From Antedon mediterranea (Eukaryota > Echinodermata > Crinoidea > Comatulida > Antedonidae): DNA of 64,000 nucleotides. Where the stretch lies: contig NC_092670.1 in the NCBI RefSeq assembly GCF_964355755.1, positions 39,295,795 through 39,359,794 on the forward strand. The letters run 5' to 3'. Below the pieces are notes generated by a model that saw nothing but the letters and a program-made list of their open reading frames with translations, had not been told where the DNA came from and searched no databases. The position numbers were made by a program, and so were the translations under genes. Each line of letters begins with the position of its first letter. Positions within the stretch are counted from its first letter, which is position 1. Below are positions 37,690-51,800 of the stretch, piece after piece.

Positions 37690-40280
37690 ATGGTGAATCT
37701 GTTACATTACGTTATTATTTCAAGTCTAACTATTGGCAATGTTTATTCAGGTTGGTATTCGTTATTCATTTACCCATAATTTCTTTACCCGTGTCTAAGG
37801 TCCTGTTTCTGCTCTAAAAAAAATAACCGGTTAAATAACGGATAAATGATTCCAAATATATATATATAGATATATATCAAACTGTCAAATTATTGAAACA
37901 GTGCTAATATTCGGAACATGATCTCATAATCGAGTCGAGCATAGCTCATTGGCGAAAGTTCTGTATTTTTTAGTTGTATGAAAAAATTTCTCCCGCCGTC
38001 TCTGTAATGATGATGGAATTGTCAACCTTATTAGAGTATTATAATTATTATTTTCTTAATTATTAAAAAATGAAGCAGATTATGAGGTTGTGAATGGTTG
38101 TCCGGTGGATTTCACATTACCAACAGACGACGGCAAACCAGATCGAGTTACCTATTGGATAGAACCAACAGCAACGGATAACTCAGGAAGTGTTTCTGTC
38201 TCTCAGTCACACACAAATGGCTCAACATTTTATCTTGGTAACACTACAGTTACATATAATTTCACATACCGACCAGGAAACATAGCTTTATGTGAATTCA
38301 CAGTAACAATTATTGGTAAGATGGTAGCTTCGATGTATTATATTATTTTATTTCGATATCTATATGTCTTGCATTTTATTGACGGTGCAATTCTTTGAAT
38401 TGTGATTGCTTATGCCTATGCATATGCAGATTGTAGTGTTTCTTATTTTATTTTTATCTGGACATTGAATTAAAATTTTGTTTAATTATAATACTTGTAA
38501 TAGTATTTGTCATTATGCAATTTTTATATTTCAAGACACTGAAGATCCTATAGTAAGTTGCCCGAGTAACATCGTCGCCAACTCAAATGATGGCAGTTCT
38601 TCGATGACATATACAGCAGCGTCAACTGACAACGTTGGTGTAACTTCTGAAAGTTTTAATATTCCTTCTGGGTCGATCTTTGAATCTGGTGAAACTACTG
38701 TGATTTTTACGGCGTCAGATTCGTCTGGTAACCAGGCAACCTGTTCGTTCACTGTCACAGTCAAAGGTAGGGTTTGCGCTGGCAAGGTAAACGGTGTCAA
38801 CATATACCGTCTACAAAAATGTTGGTGGTGCTACTGTTATAAGGACTACTAAAAGAATGAACTTATTGTAGAAGAGAGAGAGAGTAAGACATTAAAAAAG
38901 CAGCGGTCCGATTTTAGACAAATATAGTAGAACCATGATGCTACAGTTGTCGACGATACACACTACTACACTCACTGGCCTCGCGTTTACACAAATCCTC
39001 TACATTGTTTAATCTGAATATCTAATAGATAATTAAATACCACTTTTCCGTTCAGTAGACCTAATACTGAACAGCACATGATACGTAATTAACCAATCAA
39101 ATGGCAAAGTTCTTGTTTAGGCCTACCTGAGTAATTGCATAATAAAACATTTATTATACTGTAGACGTACCACAATATTAAAACTGTCAACCACAACCAT
39201 TCTTGTGCAACTTTCACATATTTCTTTTTTACAGCTTCTTCAAGTTTGATAACAATAGTATTAGTATGGTTATTTGCCATTTGTATTATTGGAGTGTTGG
39301 TGGTTGTTGCTGGAATTGCATTTAAATGCAAAAAATCTACAAAGGTTTGTCACTATTTGCGTATCATTTGTCTAGAAGTAGACTAGACTAGGCCTATTCA
39401 GAGTTTTTTTAATTCACAATAAGAAAATATATTTGTGAATTCATTAAAAAAAGTATTAAAAATAATTTGTTATCCTCAGAGTAGGTAACGAGGATATACT
39501 TATTTAAATCATGTTATTAATTTACTTTAAAAACGGTACCTTATCCACATTACGTAACCCTTTTAAAATAAACATCATAATCTTTCTATTTCTCTTCACA
39601 CCTCGTTATTTACTGTAACCTTTATTTCAAACATTTTATTACAATGTTCTAAACGGGTTTTTTTTTAGCAAACGCCACAAGTGGAGATTAAAGACACGAC
39701 AACCATAGAGCCATGTGAAATAGACAAAAATAGATCTACGGATTCAAGTTCAAGACAACCTGATGTAAGTTTATAACTTTACTCCACTCGGCCAGGTTAA
39801 ACCACTGCGCCCCGCCCACTCAATTACTGAATACAGAATACACGTTTCACCACTCTAGGTTACACAATAAATACTTTCATTTAGATACAATGTACAAGCG
39901 TCTCAATTGTTTTACTTTGTTGTCCAATGTTCACTTCAAAACAATTGAGGCACACAATCGGTGGAAATTCCATTTATCTTCTCATACAAATTTGAATTTC
40001 CTCCTTATCTCGTCCTTTAATATAATATTATTTATGATTCTTTCGACAATTTTTCGAATTTAATTATGTTCTATCTATAACGCAATTTTTTAAGCCACGG
40101 CCACACACAGCTGCACTGGTGCACATGGAGCCTGAAACTAGAGCATTTCATGAATACATGACAGCCATTCAGCCAGGTGGCTTAGTCAATGCCACTTTAT
40201 ATATGACTGTAGAAGACACGGTTGAAGAAACAAAGAAAAGGGAAACGGTTTACATTCATGTTAAGTCGACAAAGAAATGA
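37690..40280 (+). CDS. Gene B: double-HYR type I membrane protein with two TxYxxV tail motifs
   Basis: Six exons: 37690-37750, 38079-38315, 38536-38766, 39235-39344, 39669-39764 and 40095-40280. They give 921 nt and 306 aa, in frame throughout. Order: signal peptide (LLHYVIISSLTIGNVYSG); two HYR domains (about 21-99 with NGCPVDFTLPTDDGKP; 100-176 with DPIVSCPSNIV and ATCSFTVTVKG); one transmembrane helix (LITIVLVWLFAICIIGVLVV); a long cytoplasmic tail of about 100 residues. The tail carries HEYMTAI, TLYMTV (40194-40211) and TVYIHV (40245-40262). The last two fit the ITSM pattern TxYxx(V/I). Ectodomain introns are phase 1 and tail introns phase 0. No EGF exon was found between the second HYR and the TM exon. 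The acceptor of the last exon (TTTAAG) is non-optimal but is the only one that keeps frame. Probably a cell-surface receptor; ligand and adaptors are unknown. Confidence 0.85.
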
Positions 40281-42750
40281 ACGTAATTCTGTAAAGAATT
40301 ATAATTGTACTATTGTTTTTATTTTATAAAGCTAATTCATTCAAGTTAATAACTTTTTTTAATCAAATCAAAATAACAATAAAACACATTTCTTCAATTT
40401 ACAAATAATTTATGAAATTAAAACAAACTAGAAAAGAAAGAAGTGGGAATACATTTCTTATAAGTTTTGAAAGTGACAAAGTCCTAAAAGTAAAATCAAA
40501 GGAAAAACCAAGAGAAACTTGTGTTGTAAACAATAACTTGGCATACGTTTTATATTATAACTTTTGTATATAAGTTTTAAAGCTACATTTCGTCGTCGTT
40601 ACAGTATATCTCTTCTTTTTATGTTACATGTTTTCAGCTTAGGCAACATAATACTCAGCAGATTATATTCTGGTGTTTTAAATTTGAATTTAGGAATATT
40701 ACAACATTCTGAGACAAATATGTTTTTTCATGTTTATCCTGGATAGATGGGTCACTGAAATCCGAAAATGACGAATGTTTGTTTGCTCGATGGCCGACAA
40801 TTAGGGAATACGATGAGGATTATCATTGAACTTTGATTAATGAGAATGTGATTGTTTTTCATATTTAATTAATGATCGTCATATTCTTACATCAGGTGTA
40901 CAGTACAAACTAAAATTAGAACTATAATTGATGTAAATTTCTTACATTTTTGTTTTAGAATTTAGGTTATCAATTTGAAAATACTTAATGCATGGTAATT
41001 TAGTTTTAGTTATCTGTATATTATATTTTACTTCTCTTGACAGATATTAACGAGCTATAATAGTAGGTTTCACGACATGTAAAAATTGTTATTTCACGGG
41101 AATTCAATCAAAATACATTTTGTCTTTCTTCTGTCTTTGCAAAAGGTTGTATCCCTCCGCCTGATTTAACAGTAGTAGGCCTACAGTATACTGGATTTTA
41201 CCTGTCACCTACATGTCTAAAATGTAGGCCCGAAGTCCGGAAAGATTTCACTTCGGTATATATTCGTAGACTTCCAATGTTATTGTGTTGATATTTGTGT
41301 TAGAATTATAATGTTACTGTTTTATTTAGAATGATATAATTGTACCTATACTGTACTGATAATTATATTCTTAACCAACTGACGTCACTAAAACACATGG
41401 CCCAACTAAAAGCAGGTTAAATTAAGGAATTACAAATGTGATAGCACCAAACATTTTTTAATGTTAAAACAATTTATATTATGAAAATGTGCTATATAAT
41501 GGAGTACTACGATCAGCATTAAGTTTTTTAAAAATGTATTTAAATTGTCAGTATGTATGGCAACAACAACATTAGTTATATTTTGGAAAGATGCATAATA
41601 GATAGAGGTATTAGAGGATATCAGCATAGCAATACAATCACAATGATGCACCAAGCTCTCCAAAATAACAAAATACAGAGTATACAGTATAATACAAGTT
41701 AAGTTTAGATTATAGCTTTGTGCGTTTTTTTTAGTACAATAAAAAAGATAAAAACAATAATAGTCGTCTTACAACACTCGACTCGAGGAAGACAATTGTC
41801 CGTAAGAGGGGGTTACAAACAATAGCTGTTATACACCACAGTAAGTCAAATGCTCTGACAATCGTTTGCGTCAACTATCCAGTCGTCATAGAGAGCGCCC
41901 TTTCGAACACAGTGAATACAATTGTTATTTTATTCATTTTTATTTCAACATCATTTTACGAGTGTGGTCCATCCAGCCAAAACTGATCATCAGAGACTTC
42001 ACATAACATGAAACAATTAACAATTAAATTAAAATAAATAAAAGTTATAAAGATTAACACAATAAAATAATGCACAGAATGATTAGAATCAAAAGGGAAA
42101 TCAATTAGAACATTGAATTAAATTAAATTGGCCATCTCGGAGAGCAAAGACAGGGGATAGGAAGCAATTGAAACAAGAAGATGGTTCTTGAGCAACAATT
42201 TGAAGGACGAGTAAGGTGAAGCAAGACGGAAATCTACAGGAAGACAATTTAAAAAAGTTGGGGCATTGAAGCTAAAAGACTGTTTGAAAGGTTCCAAGTA
42301 AAGTCTGGGTATAAAGAGAGATGACCGCCTGCATGGAATGAATCAAAAACCATTATCATTACATATTCATCATATTTTTTGCGTAGGCCTATATTTTATC
42401 ATTTGAACTCGATTTAATCTTTTTTTTCCTTATTCAAGGTCAAAATTATTCATGAAATAGTTTTGCATTTTTTACATTATAATAGTAGGCTACTAATCAA
42501 AGTTAAATAATTGTAGCGGTGATCATTGTCACTTTATACGTGAGAGAGCATAGAGAGAGGACAAATATTCAGGAAACACTTTATCGTACAAAGTGATCAA
42601 CCATGCATATATAATATTAGGTAACTTTTAAGCAATTTAAATATGTACAATATAAGTTTAAATAAACAACGAAATTTCAATGATCGGATAAAAAGGACAC
42701 GAACCATGTATATTATTTGTATACTATTTCCTGTTCTCAACGTCAGATAG
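40281..42750. other. Duplicated 3' region of gene B and upstream block of gene C
   Basis: 40281-41380 matches the post-gene-A sequence 33900-35040; 41380-42420 matches 35040-36050 and 28420-29400; 42520-42839 matches the upstream region of gene A. It is thus a composite of the repeating unit of the array. No exon was recognised. Confidence 0.65.
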
Positions 42751-42839
42751 GTTTAAAGCTGATTATACAAAATAAGGGCATATTCAACATTTTTGGAGCA
42801 GATTTTATCTTTAATAATTAGTTTGTCATCAGGAAGAAC

Positions 42840-45800
42840 ATGAACGTAAACATGCTAGCATTGTTACATTTATACATTATGTTAAGCCTAACTATAAGTA
42901 ATGTGTATACAGGTAAGATATTGAACTCGTTTTAAGAGTTGAAATCTCATATTTTATTAGCGACGGACGATTGTGCACATGTACGGGAAACGTTTCCCCT
43001 CGTTAGTGTGAAGCCTTTTAAAATGGTGCAGATATTTATACAAACTTACACCGGTATTCAATTACGTTAATGCTTTGTTTTTAAAATTATCCAAACATCT
43101 GAATAGCTGCTGACAGCGTATGATAAAGATTCAAGATTCAAGATTCAAGAAATTTTATTTGTCCATAAAAATGGAAATTTACTTTGCTTGGTAGATTAAA
43201 ACAACAATATTGCAACAATTTAAAAAAAAATAAATAATAAATAATAAAACGTGCTGTGTTTTAGGTGTTATTGTTTATTTATAGCTCTGTCTATCAAACT
43301 AGTTTGACAAAAATGTGTGATGTGCCCAAATATGGTAGTGATATGCTTAAATATGGTAGTGATATGACATCATCGGCACATCACATTTTGTTGTCACATA
43401 AAGTTTAATAGACAAAGTTTAAGCCAGTTAATATGTAGTTCCTTTAGTTTGAGTTGATAAGGTGTATTTGCAAAATCCAGAATCACGAAGCAGCTTTCAT
43501 CAGATTGCTGATGACACGATTCTGAATTTTGCAAATGTTGGAAAGTAATAAGCTTCTTCTTATTAGTTCAGCCATATTTTTTATCGGTATCTACGTTTTC
43601 AATGAAAACAAAATAAACATCATTTTTTGTTCAGCCCCTCCTGTATGGTCAAATTGCCCGTCAGATATCGAACAAAATACAGAACCTAATTCAAATCAGG
43701 CGACGGTCATGTGGACGGTACCAACTGTAACTGATGATACTACACCATTGTCAGGACTTGTCATTCAAGAAATATACAATCCTGCGTTGGCGACTCCAAG
43801 TGTATTTTTAATTGGAACTACTGAAGTTCGTTATACTGCTACTGATACAGATACAGAAGTTGGCTCATGTGATTTTAATGTCACTATCGTCGGTGAGTAT
43901 AATAATAATAATTTATGTCATTTCAACACAATAGTAATTCTGGTGGTGTTTTAGAATGAATGAATTAAAGAAGCCTTGCGTGTTATACTTAGATGCATCG
44001 TATAATTGTATAGACTGCTTCCGTCTGGAGAAAGACGTATCGGAACTGGCCAATCATGGGCCCATATAAAAAGAAACGCGTACCACTTAATAATAATAAT
44101 AATAACACCACTAATAATAATAATAATAATAATAATATTTATTCGGAAAAAGTTCATAAAGTACATTTAAAATTCATCTTGTCAGGAGCAAGTAATAGGC
44201 ATGAGCCCAAACAGAAAACTGCTCTTACTCCATCATTACTTATAAAATACAAAAATAACAAAACTAAGTAGCACAAATTAAGTCAAAATAAAACAAAACA
44301 AAACAAAGTTATAATGAGATACACCAATTAAAAATAAGCTGCATTGAATAAACAATATAAACAATTACAACTTAATATTTTGAGATCAAATGTTTGATGA
44401 GTTGGGCTTTAAAGTCTGAAATTGTAGCACATTGTTTAATTTCTTTGGGAAGTTGCTCCCATAATCTAGGGAAAATAACAAACGATGAATTTAAAAATGT
44501 ATTGGTCTTTGCCTTCCAATGTATTAACCGCCATTCACACCTCTCCTTGATCTCACAAACTTACAAAAATACTAAATGATTGAATTAAAAATGCTTATAT
44601 CGTTTCTTTTTCCAGTACCATGCAGTGATTTCCCGTGTGTTCCGGGTACGTTGCCATGTGTTTCAGATAGTTCTACGTGTGATGGGAATATTGACTGCAT
44701 AGATGGAGCAGATGAATCAATGTGCTTAGGATTAAAACCATGGAACTTTGCTTCACTCAGTAAGTTTACCATGTTTACACTCTATAAACTCTAGGCCTAC
44801 AAAGCTATTTAAAGAACACCAAGGAAGGTGTATGTTAACTACAGTTTAGATAATGACTTCAGTTCACATCGTAGCCTAATCTGATTAAGTTACCGATACA
44901 GTTTAGAGTAACTAAAACATGAGATGTTTCTAATGATTAAATCGCTAAGTTACTGTGTCTGCTGCCTAAATGTTAAAAATTTTATCTAAGTTTCAGCAGG
45001 CGAAAATGACATCATACTGGCATTTGATGGTGAATACGGAGCAATATACGGAGGACGATTAAGCAACGGGACGTCTGAATTGCAAACTTACTATTTCAAC
45101 AGTACATTTGAATTTTCTGGAATTGACTACGATCCAGTTTTACAAGAAATTTATATAACAGACGTTGCGAACGGACAGATACTAAAGACACCGCTAAGCG
45201 GAGAAAGTTTTACTGTTGTTGTCAGTGACATAAATAGTAAGTTCTAGTTCTTTAGTATAAATCACATTCTCCAAATTAAGTGAAACGTAACATTAATATA
45301 TGAATATACATGATGATTATTTTACTATTTCAGATCCATGGAGTATTAGTATCGCAATTGACCCTATATCTAGAACCATTTTTTGGGCGGCTATTAATAG
45401 CATTGAGTCTATGCAAATTGATGGAAGTGATCGTAAAACTATAATTACACAGATTAGTTCCGGAACCAACATTGCTGTACTCACGTCAAACAGGTAACAA
45501 CAATACTTGATTGATATCTTCGTGTAATTTTAATAATACCTAAAACAACAAAATATGCTCTATACTGTAGTGCTAAATACATCCTGTTATATAAACCTGT
45601 CTACTTATTTATCCACTTTTATACAACCAATTTTTTCTCAACGTAAAAAGCTGAAATTCATTGCTGCCGCTTGCCTTCAATTCAATCCAAATTATTATAT
45701 TCCAACCTAAGAAGTCTAAGTTCTGGTCAAGAAGGGCACAAAGGCATTGATTGTAACCATGTAATGGAAAACAAAATTACCATAGTACGATTAAGGGACC

Positions 45801-48800
45801 TCTATACAAAACAAAGCAGAGGACAGATATGTATAAACAAGGCCAACAGCCATTAAGTCGCGTGCTACAATGCATAGTGATACCGGACCGACAGACAGAC
45901 CGACAGACCGACAGACAGACCGACCGACCGACCGACATAGTGAACTATAGAGTCGCGTCCACGCGACTAAAAACATACAAACAAAAAACCGATAATTTTT
46001 TTTAATGTTTTGGTATATTAAAATAATTCTTAGTGGTGGAATTTAAATTTGTAAATACCTATCCTTCAAATAAGCAAGATTTATTCAATTGGAGACGGGT
46101 CAAATTATGTTTTGTTATATTTTAATATTGTGTATTTTTTAGTACAGTTATTCGCTATGTTGTGTATATTAGTCTACTCTACTGCATTTGCAATCCTGGC
46201 ATTGAAACTTCAAATTGAACCATTATAAGTTGACACAACATTGAACTGGACCTTTCTAGTACTGTATTTCTTGATATATAGGCCTATGTGATCAATGGTT
46301 TATATTAATATTTTTATAGAACATTATTTTGGTCTGGTGACAGTTCTATTGACCGAGGTACTTACGAGGGTCGAGATAAGCAGCGGATACTGGACCAATT
46401 GTATGGGGTTGAAAGTATATCATTAGATGTGGAAGGTATAACCGATATGTTTCTAAAAGGATTTTGACAGATGAATGTACAGTAGACCTACGGATGATAC
46501 AACCATATTCTGGTTATTTCAGTAGGCCAACAGTTGCACTAAATTAAAACCAATATAATAATTAAGTTGAATTTTATAATTAGATAGTGACAGCATAGGC
46601 CTATATGGTTTGAATTACATAATTAGATAGTGACAGCATAGGCCTATATGGTTTGAATTACATAATTAGATAGTGACAGCATATGGTTTTTCCAAATGTG
46701 GCATACAACGTCTATGGTTGTCGATGCTAAAATATAACCACACAAAATTATACAGGCTTCGTTTGGGAATATCTCGTTTACAATAATTCAGTTTCAGTTT
46801 TATTATCCATTTTACAAATAATATAGACAAAACTCCAAACAAATAACAGTAACACCAAAATCAAAGTGCAGATGCTCGAAGGAACTTCGCCGGAAAAAAA
46901 TAAATATAACTTTAATAGGCTGCATAGGCAATTGTTTTGAATTGATGATGTTCGGTAGAAGCTCATGTACAATTTCATCATAATTTCAATAACGACCTAA
47001 GCAAAAAAAGCATCTTCACAACTTTTTATTTTAATTAGGTGGTTGGCTGTATATTGTTAGTGACGTTTTGTATGATGATGGAAAATCCATAATTTATAGA
47101 ACCGATTACTGGGGAAACTCGATGCAGAATGTTCATAAAACTGAACCGAATATATTCAACGTGTTTTATTATCAAGACTTCATTTATTATACGAGTTGGG
47201 ACAAGGATAACATAAAGAAAGTTAAAGCAACCATAAACGCAAATATATCCACACCAGTCACAACAAAGGTATTTCAGGACATTGAACTGAATTTCTCACA
47301 AACTGGAGTTATCATTATGTCTTACAAAGGTGTGTCATTATTATTATTATGTTCATTCCATTCGTAATCGTGTGTATTTGTTATTTATGTGTGTATTGTA
47401 ATGTAATTAATGTAGGCCTAAATAATAAATATTGTTCAGCACTATTGGAAAACAACTTGACATTTTCCCTACTACAATTGTTTTGAAAAATACCATTCAT
47501 ATTCTCATCATACTTGCCGGTGTACAGTAATCAAGGCGATAAAGGGGTTTTCCGTGGCTGCATGCGGCATGATCAGTTTCACGCCCCTTAAGCTTGGTTC
47601 CCACTAGAACGTAACGCAAGGACGTAAACGCAACGCAAGCGTTTTAACCAATGACAAGCGAAGTTATAGACAGTTAGCAATCACAAGCGAATAAGCCATC
47701 GCTTGTGATTGGTCAATTCACTTGCGTTGCGTTACGTCATTGCGTTGCGTCGCTAGTGGGAACCACGCTTTACAGACAACGCGCGGAGAATATGTACATA
47801 GTACAGTACTGTTGGTATCAGACATAAGGTGAAAGGACTGTTACGTCGAGTTCCTATCTTGACAAGGCGAGCTCATCAGGGTCCTGTTGTTATATTGCCT
47901 TGGTGTATCCACATGAGATATCTGTGTACCATCAAAGACCAGTACGGTAACGACTACAAAATGTCATAATCCGAGATAAGCATGCATATTCCTCAGAAAT
48001 GAATGGTTGTCTGGAAGATTTTATATTACCAACAGATGATGGTAAAACCAATCGACCAGTAACCCATTGGATAGAACTAAAAGCAACATTATGTTCATTA
48101 GATAACACTAACAGTAACATATATAATTCCACAGACACTTTCAAGAAAATATAGCGTCATAAAATGATATTGATAGTAATACATTTCTAGGAACCGTTTG
48201 AAGTAATCTTTAAGTTTGTTTGTTTTTCTACGGTAACCGTGTTCAAATTTTCATACCGTGTTCCATTTTTACCATTGGCCATTGGTACCCGAGTCATATT
48301 TGGTAAAAACTCTAAAAGTCTAAATAATATTTAGAATTTAATTCTAGTCAATCTACTAGAATTTTTTCTTGTATAAAATAGAAGATAACTTTCATGAATC
48401 GTTATGCAAAATGAATTTCATTTAAGATACCGAGAATCCTGTTGTAACTTGTCCGAGTGACATCATCACCAACTCGACCGATGACACCACAACTGCTGGA
48501 CTGACATACAACGCAACGTCAACTGACAACGTTGGTATTGCTTCTGAAAGTTTTAATATTCCTTCTGGATCAATCTTTGAATCTGGTGAAACTACTGTGA
48601 TTTTTACGGCGTTGGATTCATCTGGCAATCAGGGAACCTGTTCGTTCACTGTCACAGTTGAAGGTAGGTTTCCAGACTCGTAAGGTAGACTACTACACTC
48701 TTCAGTGGTGAACGTTTGTTTGATTGTAAATGTGGAAATTGTGTGGAATCAAAAGCTCTTCGTCTGTACTGTGTTGAGTCCATTGTAACCTGGAATCGGG

Positions 48801-51800
48801 AATATATAGAAATAATAATATAGAAACTATATGGAAATTAAAGAGCAAAGTGTGTTTTATTTATCATCTCACGAGGTTTCACAAAAAAAAAGAGACCCGC
48901 GAATAATGACAGTATGGCACGTCAAAGGTGCATTATATATGAGGGGATAACTTAACACCCCCACATCACCTCATAATCTTAAACCACTACAAAAATAACA
49001 CACAAAATTCAATACAACAATGTAACATTTTTAACATCAACTATTCTCCAAATAGAAATATTTTGAATTTCTCTAGTTTAACCTTGGTGGCTGGTTTGGT
49101 TAAAATATCTGCCACCATGTCTTCTGTTGGACAATACTGGATATTTATTTGTCCATCTTTTAAGACATCCCTTATGAAATGATACCGTATATCTATATGC
49201 TTAGACCTTTGTCTTTGCACTGGGTTTCTGCTTAATGCTATAGCACCTTGGTTATCACATGAAATATGAGCACATTTAAACTCATTGGGACAGATATCAT
49301 TTAACAACTGCAGTAGGTAAAGGGCCTCCTGTGTTGCAGCCCCAAGACCCATATATTCAGACTCACAGGTGGACAGTGCCACAGTAGGCTGTCTTCTGGT
49401 TTTCCAAGATATTGGAGCACTACATTCATTCAAACTAAAGATATACCCAGTGGTACTCTTCCTATCATCCGAACTAGCCCAATCAGAATCACAATACGAG
49501 GTTAATTTCATTGAATCAGATTTTCTATAAACTAATTTATGATTTACAGTGCCTTTTAGGTATCTTAATACATGTTTTGCTGTGGTTAAATCCTCTAACT
49601 TGGGGTCAGCTAAACTTCTGGAGAGTTTACTGACAACCCATGTGATATCTGGTCTTGTACATGTAGCTAGATAAATTAAACTTCCAACTATTTCCCTGTA
49701 TCTGTCTAATTGTACTTTCTCATTATTTGGACCGGTGCCAGTCTGTACTTCACAGGGGGTTGACCTTGTCTTACAGTTAGACATATTAAATTTTTCAAGT
49801 ACTTTCAGTGTATATCGTGTTTGGTTCATAGTTATCTTATCGGCTTCTTGTTTGAAATCAATTCCAAGGAAATAGCTGATTTCCCCAAGGTCTTTCATTT
49901 TAAACTCATTTTTCATATTTGTCTTAAAATCACTAAGTACATTCTCATTTGTGGCTGCAATTAATATATCGTCAACCCATATTACAACAATTACTAAGTC
50001 ATCTTTGTTGCGTTTTGTATATACACAGTAGTCTGCTGGGTTTCTTTTGAAATCATTACTCTTCAAGTGGTTGTGCAGCAGCTGATTCCAATTTCGACCT
50101 GACTGTTTGAGCCCGTATAATGACTTGTTCAATTTTAATACTAATTTTTCCCCATTTTCAGACTTAATTTCGTAACCTTCAGGTTGGCTTAAGTATATTT
50201 CGGTATCAATATCTGCATTTAAGTATGCAGATTTCACATCCATCTGGTGGACTATAAGGTTATGTTGTACAGATATTTGCATTAATGTTCTAATTGAGGT
50301 CAAATTGGCTGTGGGCGAGAATGTCTCATGATAGTCTATGCCTTTTATTTGGTTAAAACCCTTGGCAACGTATCTTGCCTTGTACGTGTGATTACCCTCG
50401 GCCGATTCCTTTATAGCAAATACCCATTTTCCGCCAATGAGGTGTTTGTCATTGGGTAATGTGACTATCTTAAAGGTGTTATTATCTTTCAATGATTGTA
50501 ATTCTTCATCCATTGCCCTTTTCCAACTTTCTGAATATTGGGAATTTGTAGCTTCTGTATATGTTAAGGGAACATTTTGACATGACATATGATAGATCGA
50601 ATCATCACTGTCAAATTCAGTCTCATACTCCTGTAGGTAATTGGGATACTTTCTCTCCCTTTGAGGGTACCTTCTGTGGGCATTCATCAATATCTACCCC
50701 ATTGTTGTCATTTTCCTCTAAGTTATCATAATTATTAACATTTGGGGTATTTTCATGTTCAATAATTTGGGATTCATTTGTGTTCTCATTATCCTCCAAG
50801 TTTACATTTGTTTCGTCACTTTCATCTGTCTGTGTTTGTTGGTTGGTGTTAGATGTTTGGTCAGATATAATTTTTATCAATCTGAATTTCTGAACTTTGC
50901 CAGTGTTTGGGTCATAGATTAAATATGCTGGACTAGATGAATCATATCCCAGAAATATACCACGCTTACTCTTAGGTTCTAGTTTCTTTGAGTTATGTAT
51001 GTATGCGTAGCAAGGTTTTCCAAAAATGTGCATTTTTCCCAAATTTGGTTTATAGCCAGTCATGGTCTCAAAAGGAGTCTTATTTAGGCGTTGGTTGAAA
51101 CAACGGTTTCTTATATAGGTCGCTGCTCTTACTGCATAAGTCCATAAGGACTTTGGCAGTGAAGATTCCAGCAAAAGACATCTACCCATTTCAAAAAGAG
51201 TGCGCCAATTACGTTCCGCGGTTCCATTTTGATGGGGTGAATTTGGAGATGAAAACTCATGTTTAATACCTCTATCTGTCATTAGGCTTTTGAAGTCAGA
51301 ACTGACATATTCACCACCGTTATCAGTTCGCAAGCACTTAACTTTGCCTATTGGGGCACAGTCAGAAAGAAATTGTTTGGTAGCTGCTGCAGCATCACTT
51401 TTCATTCTGAGGAAGTAAACAAAAACAAAACCAGAATGGTCATCAGTAAATGATATGGCGTATTTGAATTCGTCTTTAGCCAATGGTGATATTGGCCCTG
51501 CCAGATCAGAATGTACTAAGGCTAATGGACAATTTGCCCTTTTGTCTGGTTCTCTATTTCTTACATTAACAAATTTACCTTCAGTGCATATGTTACATGT
51601 TTCCTTAACTTTACTACCTTTGATTTCCATGCCGTCCACTACCTTTTCTAATTTTAGTACATCGTCAAAGTTACAATGTCCTAGGACTCTATGCCAATAT
51701 TGTAAATCTTTAACAAGGCTTAATTTATCTACTTCTCTAGGTGCACTTGTGGTTGGTAAGTAGTATAGGTTGTCAATAATACTCATTTTGAATGTTCTTC

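Noticed and set aside
38531-38803. Minus-strand frame opposite the second HYR exon of gene B (similar at 48422-48628)
   Set aside because: Antisense shadow of a real HYR exon.
40095-40110. Alternative acceptor CACACACAG for the last exon of gene B
   Set aside because: It would put the tail in the wrong phase; the TTTAAG site at 40094 keeps frame and retains the conserved tail.
44056-44271. Frame rich in asparagine
   Set aside because: Translation of the (AAT)n tail of an antisense LINE.
29028-47880. Recurring CTGATGAG on the minus strand (about 29028, 35681, 47872) as hammerhead ribozyme cores
   Set aside because: No matching GAAA-containing partner with a paired stem II was found next to them; they are simply part of the duplicated blocks or chance.
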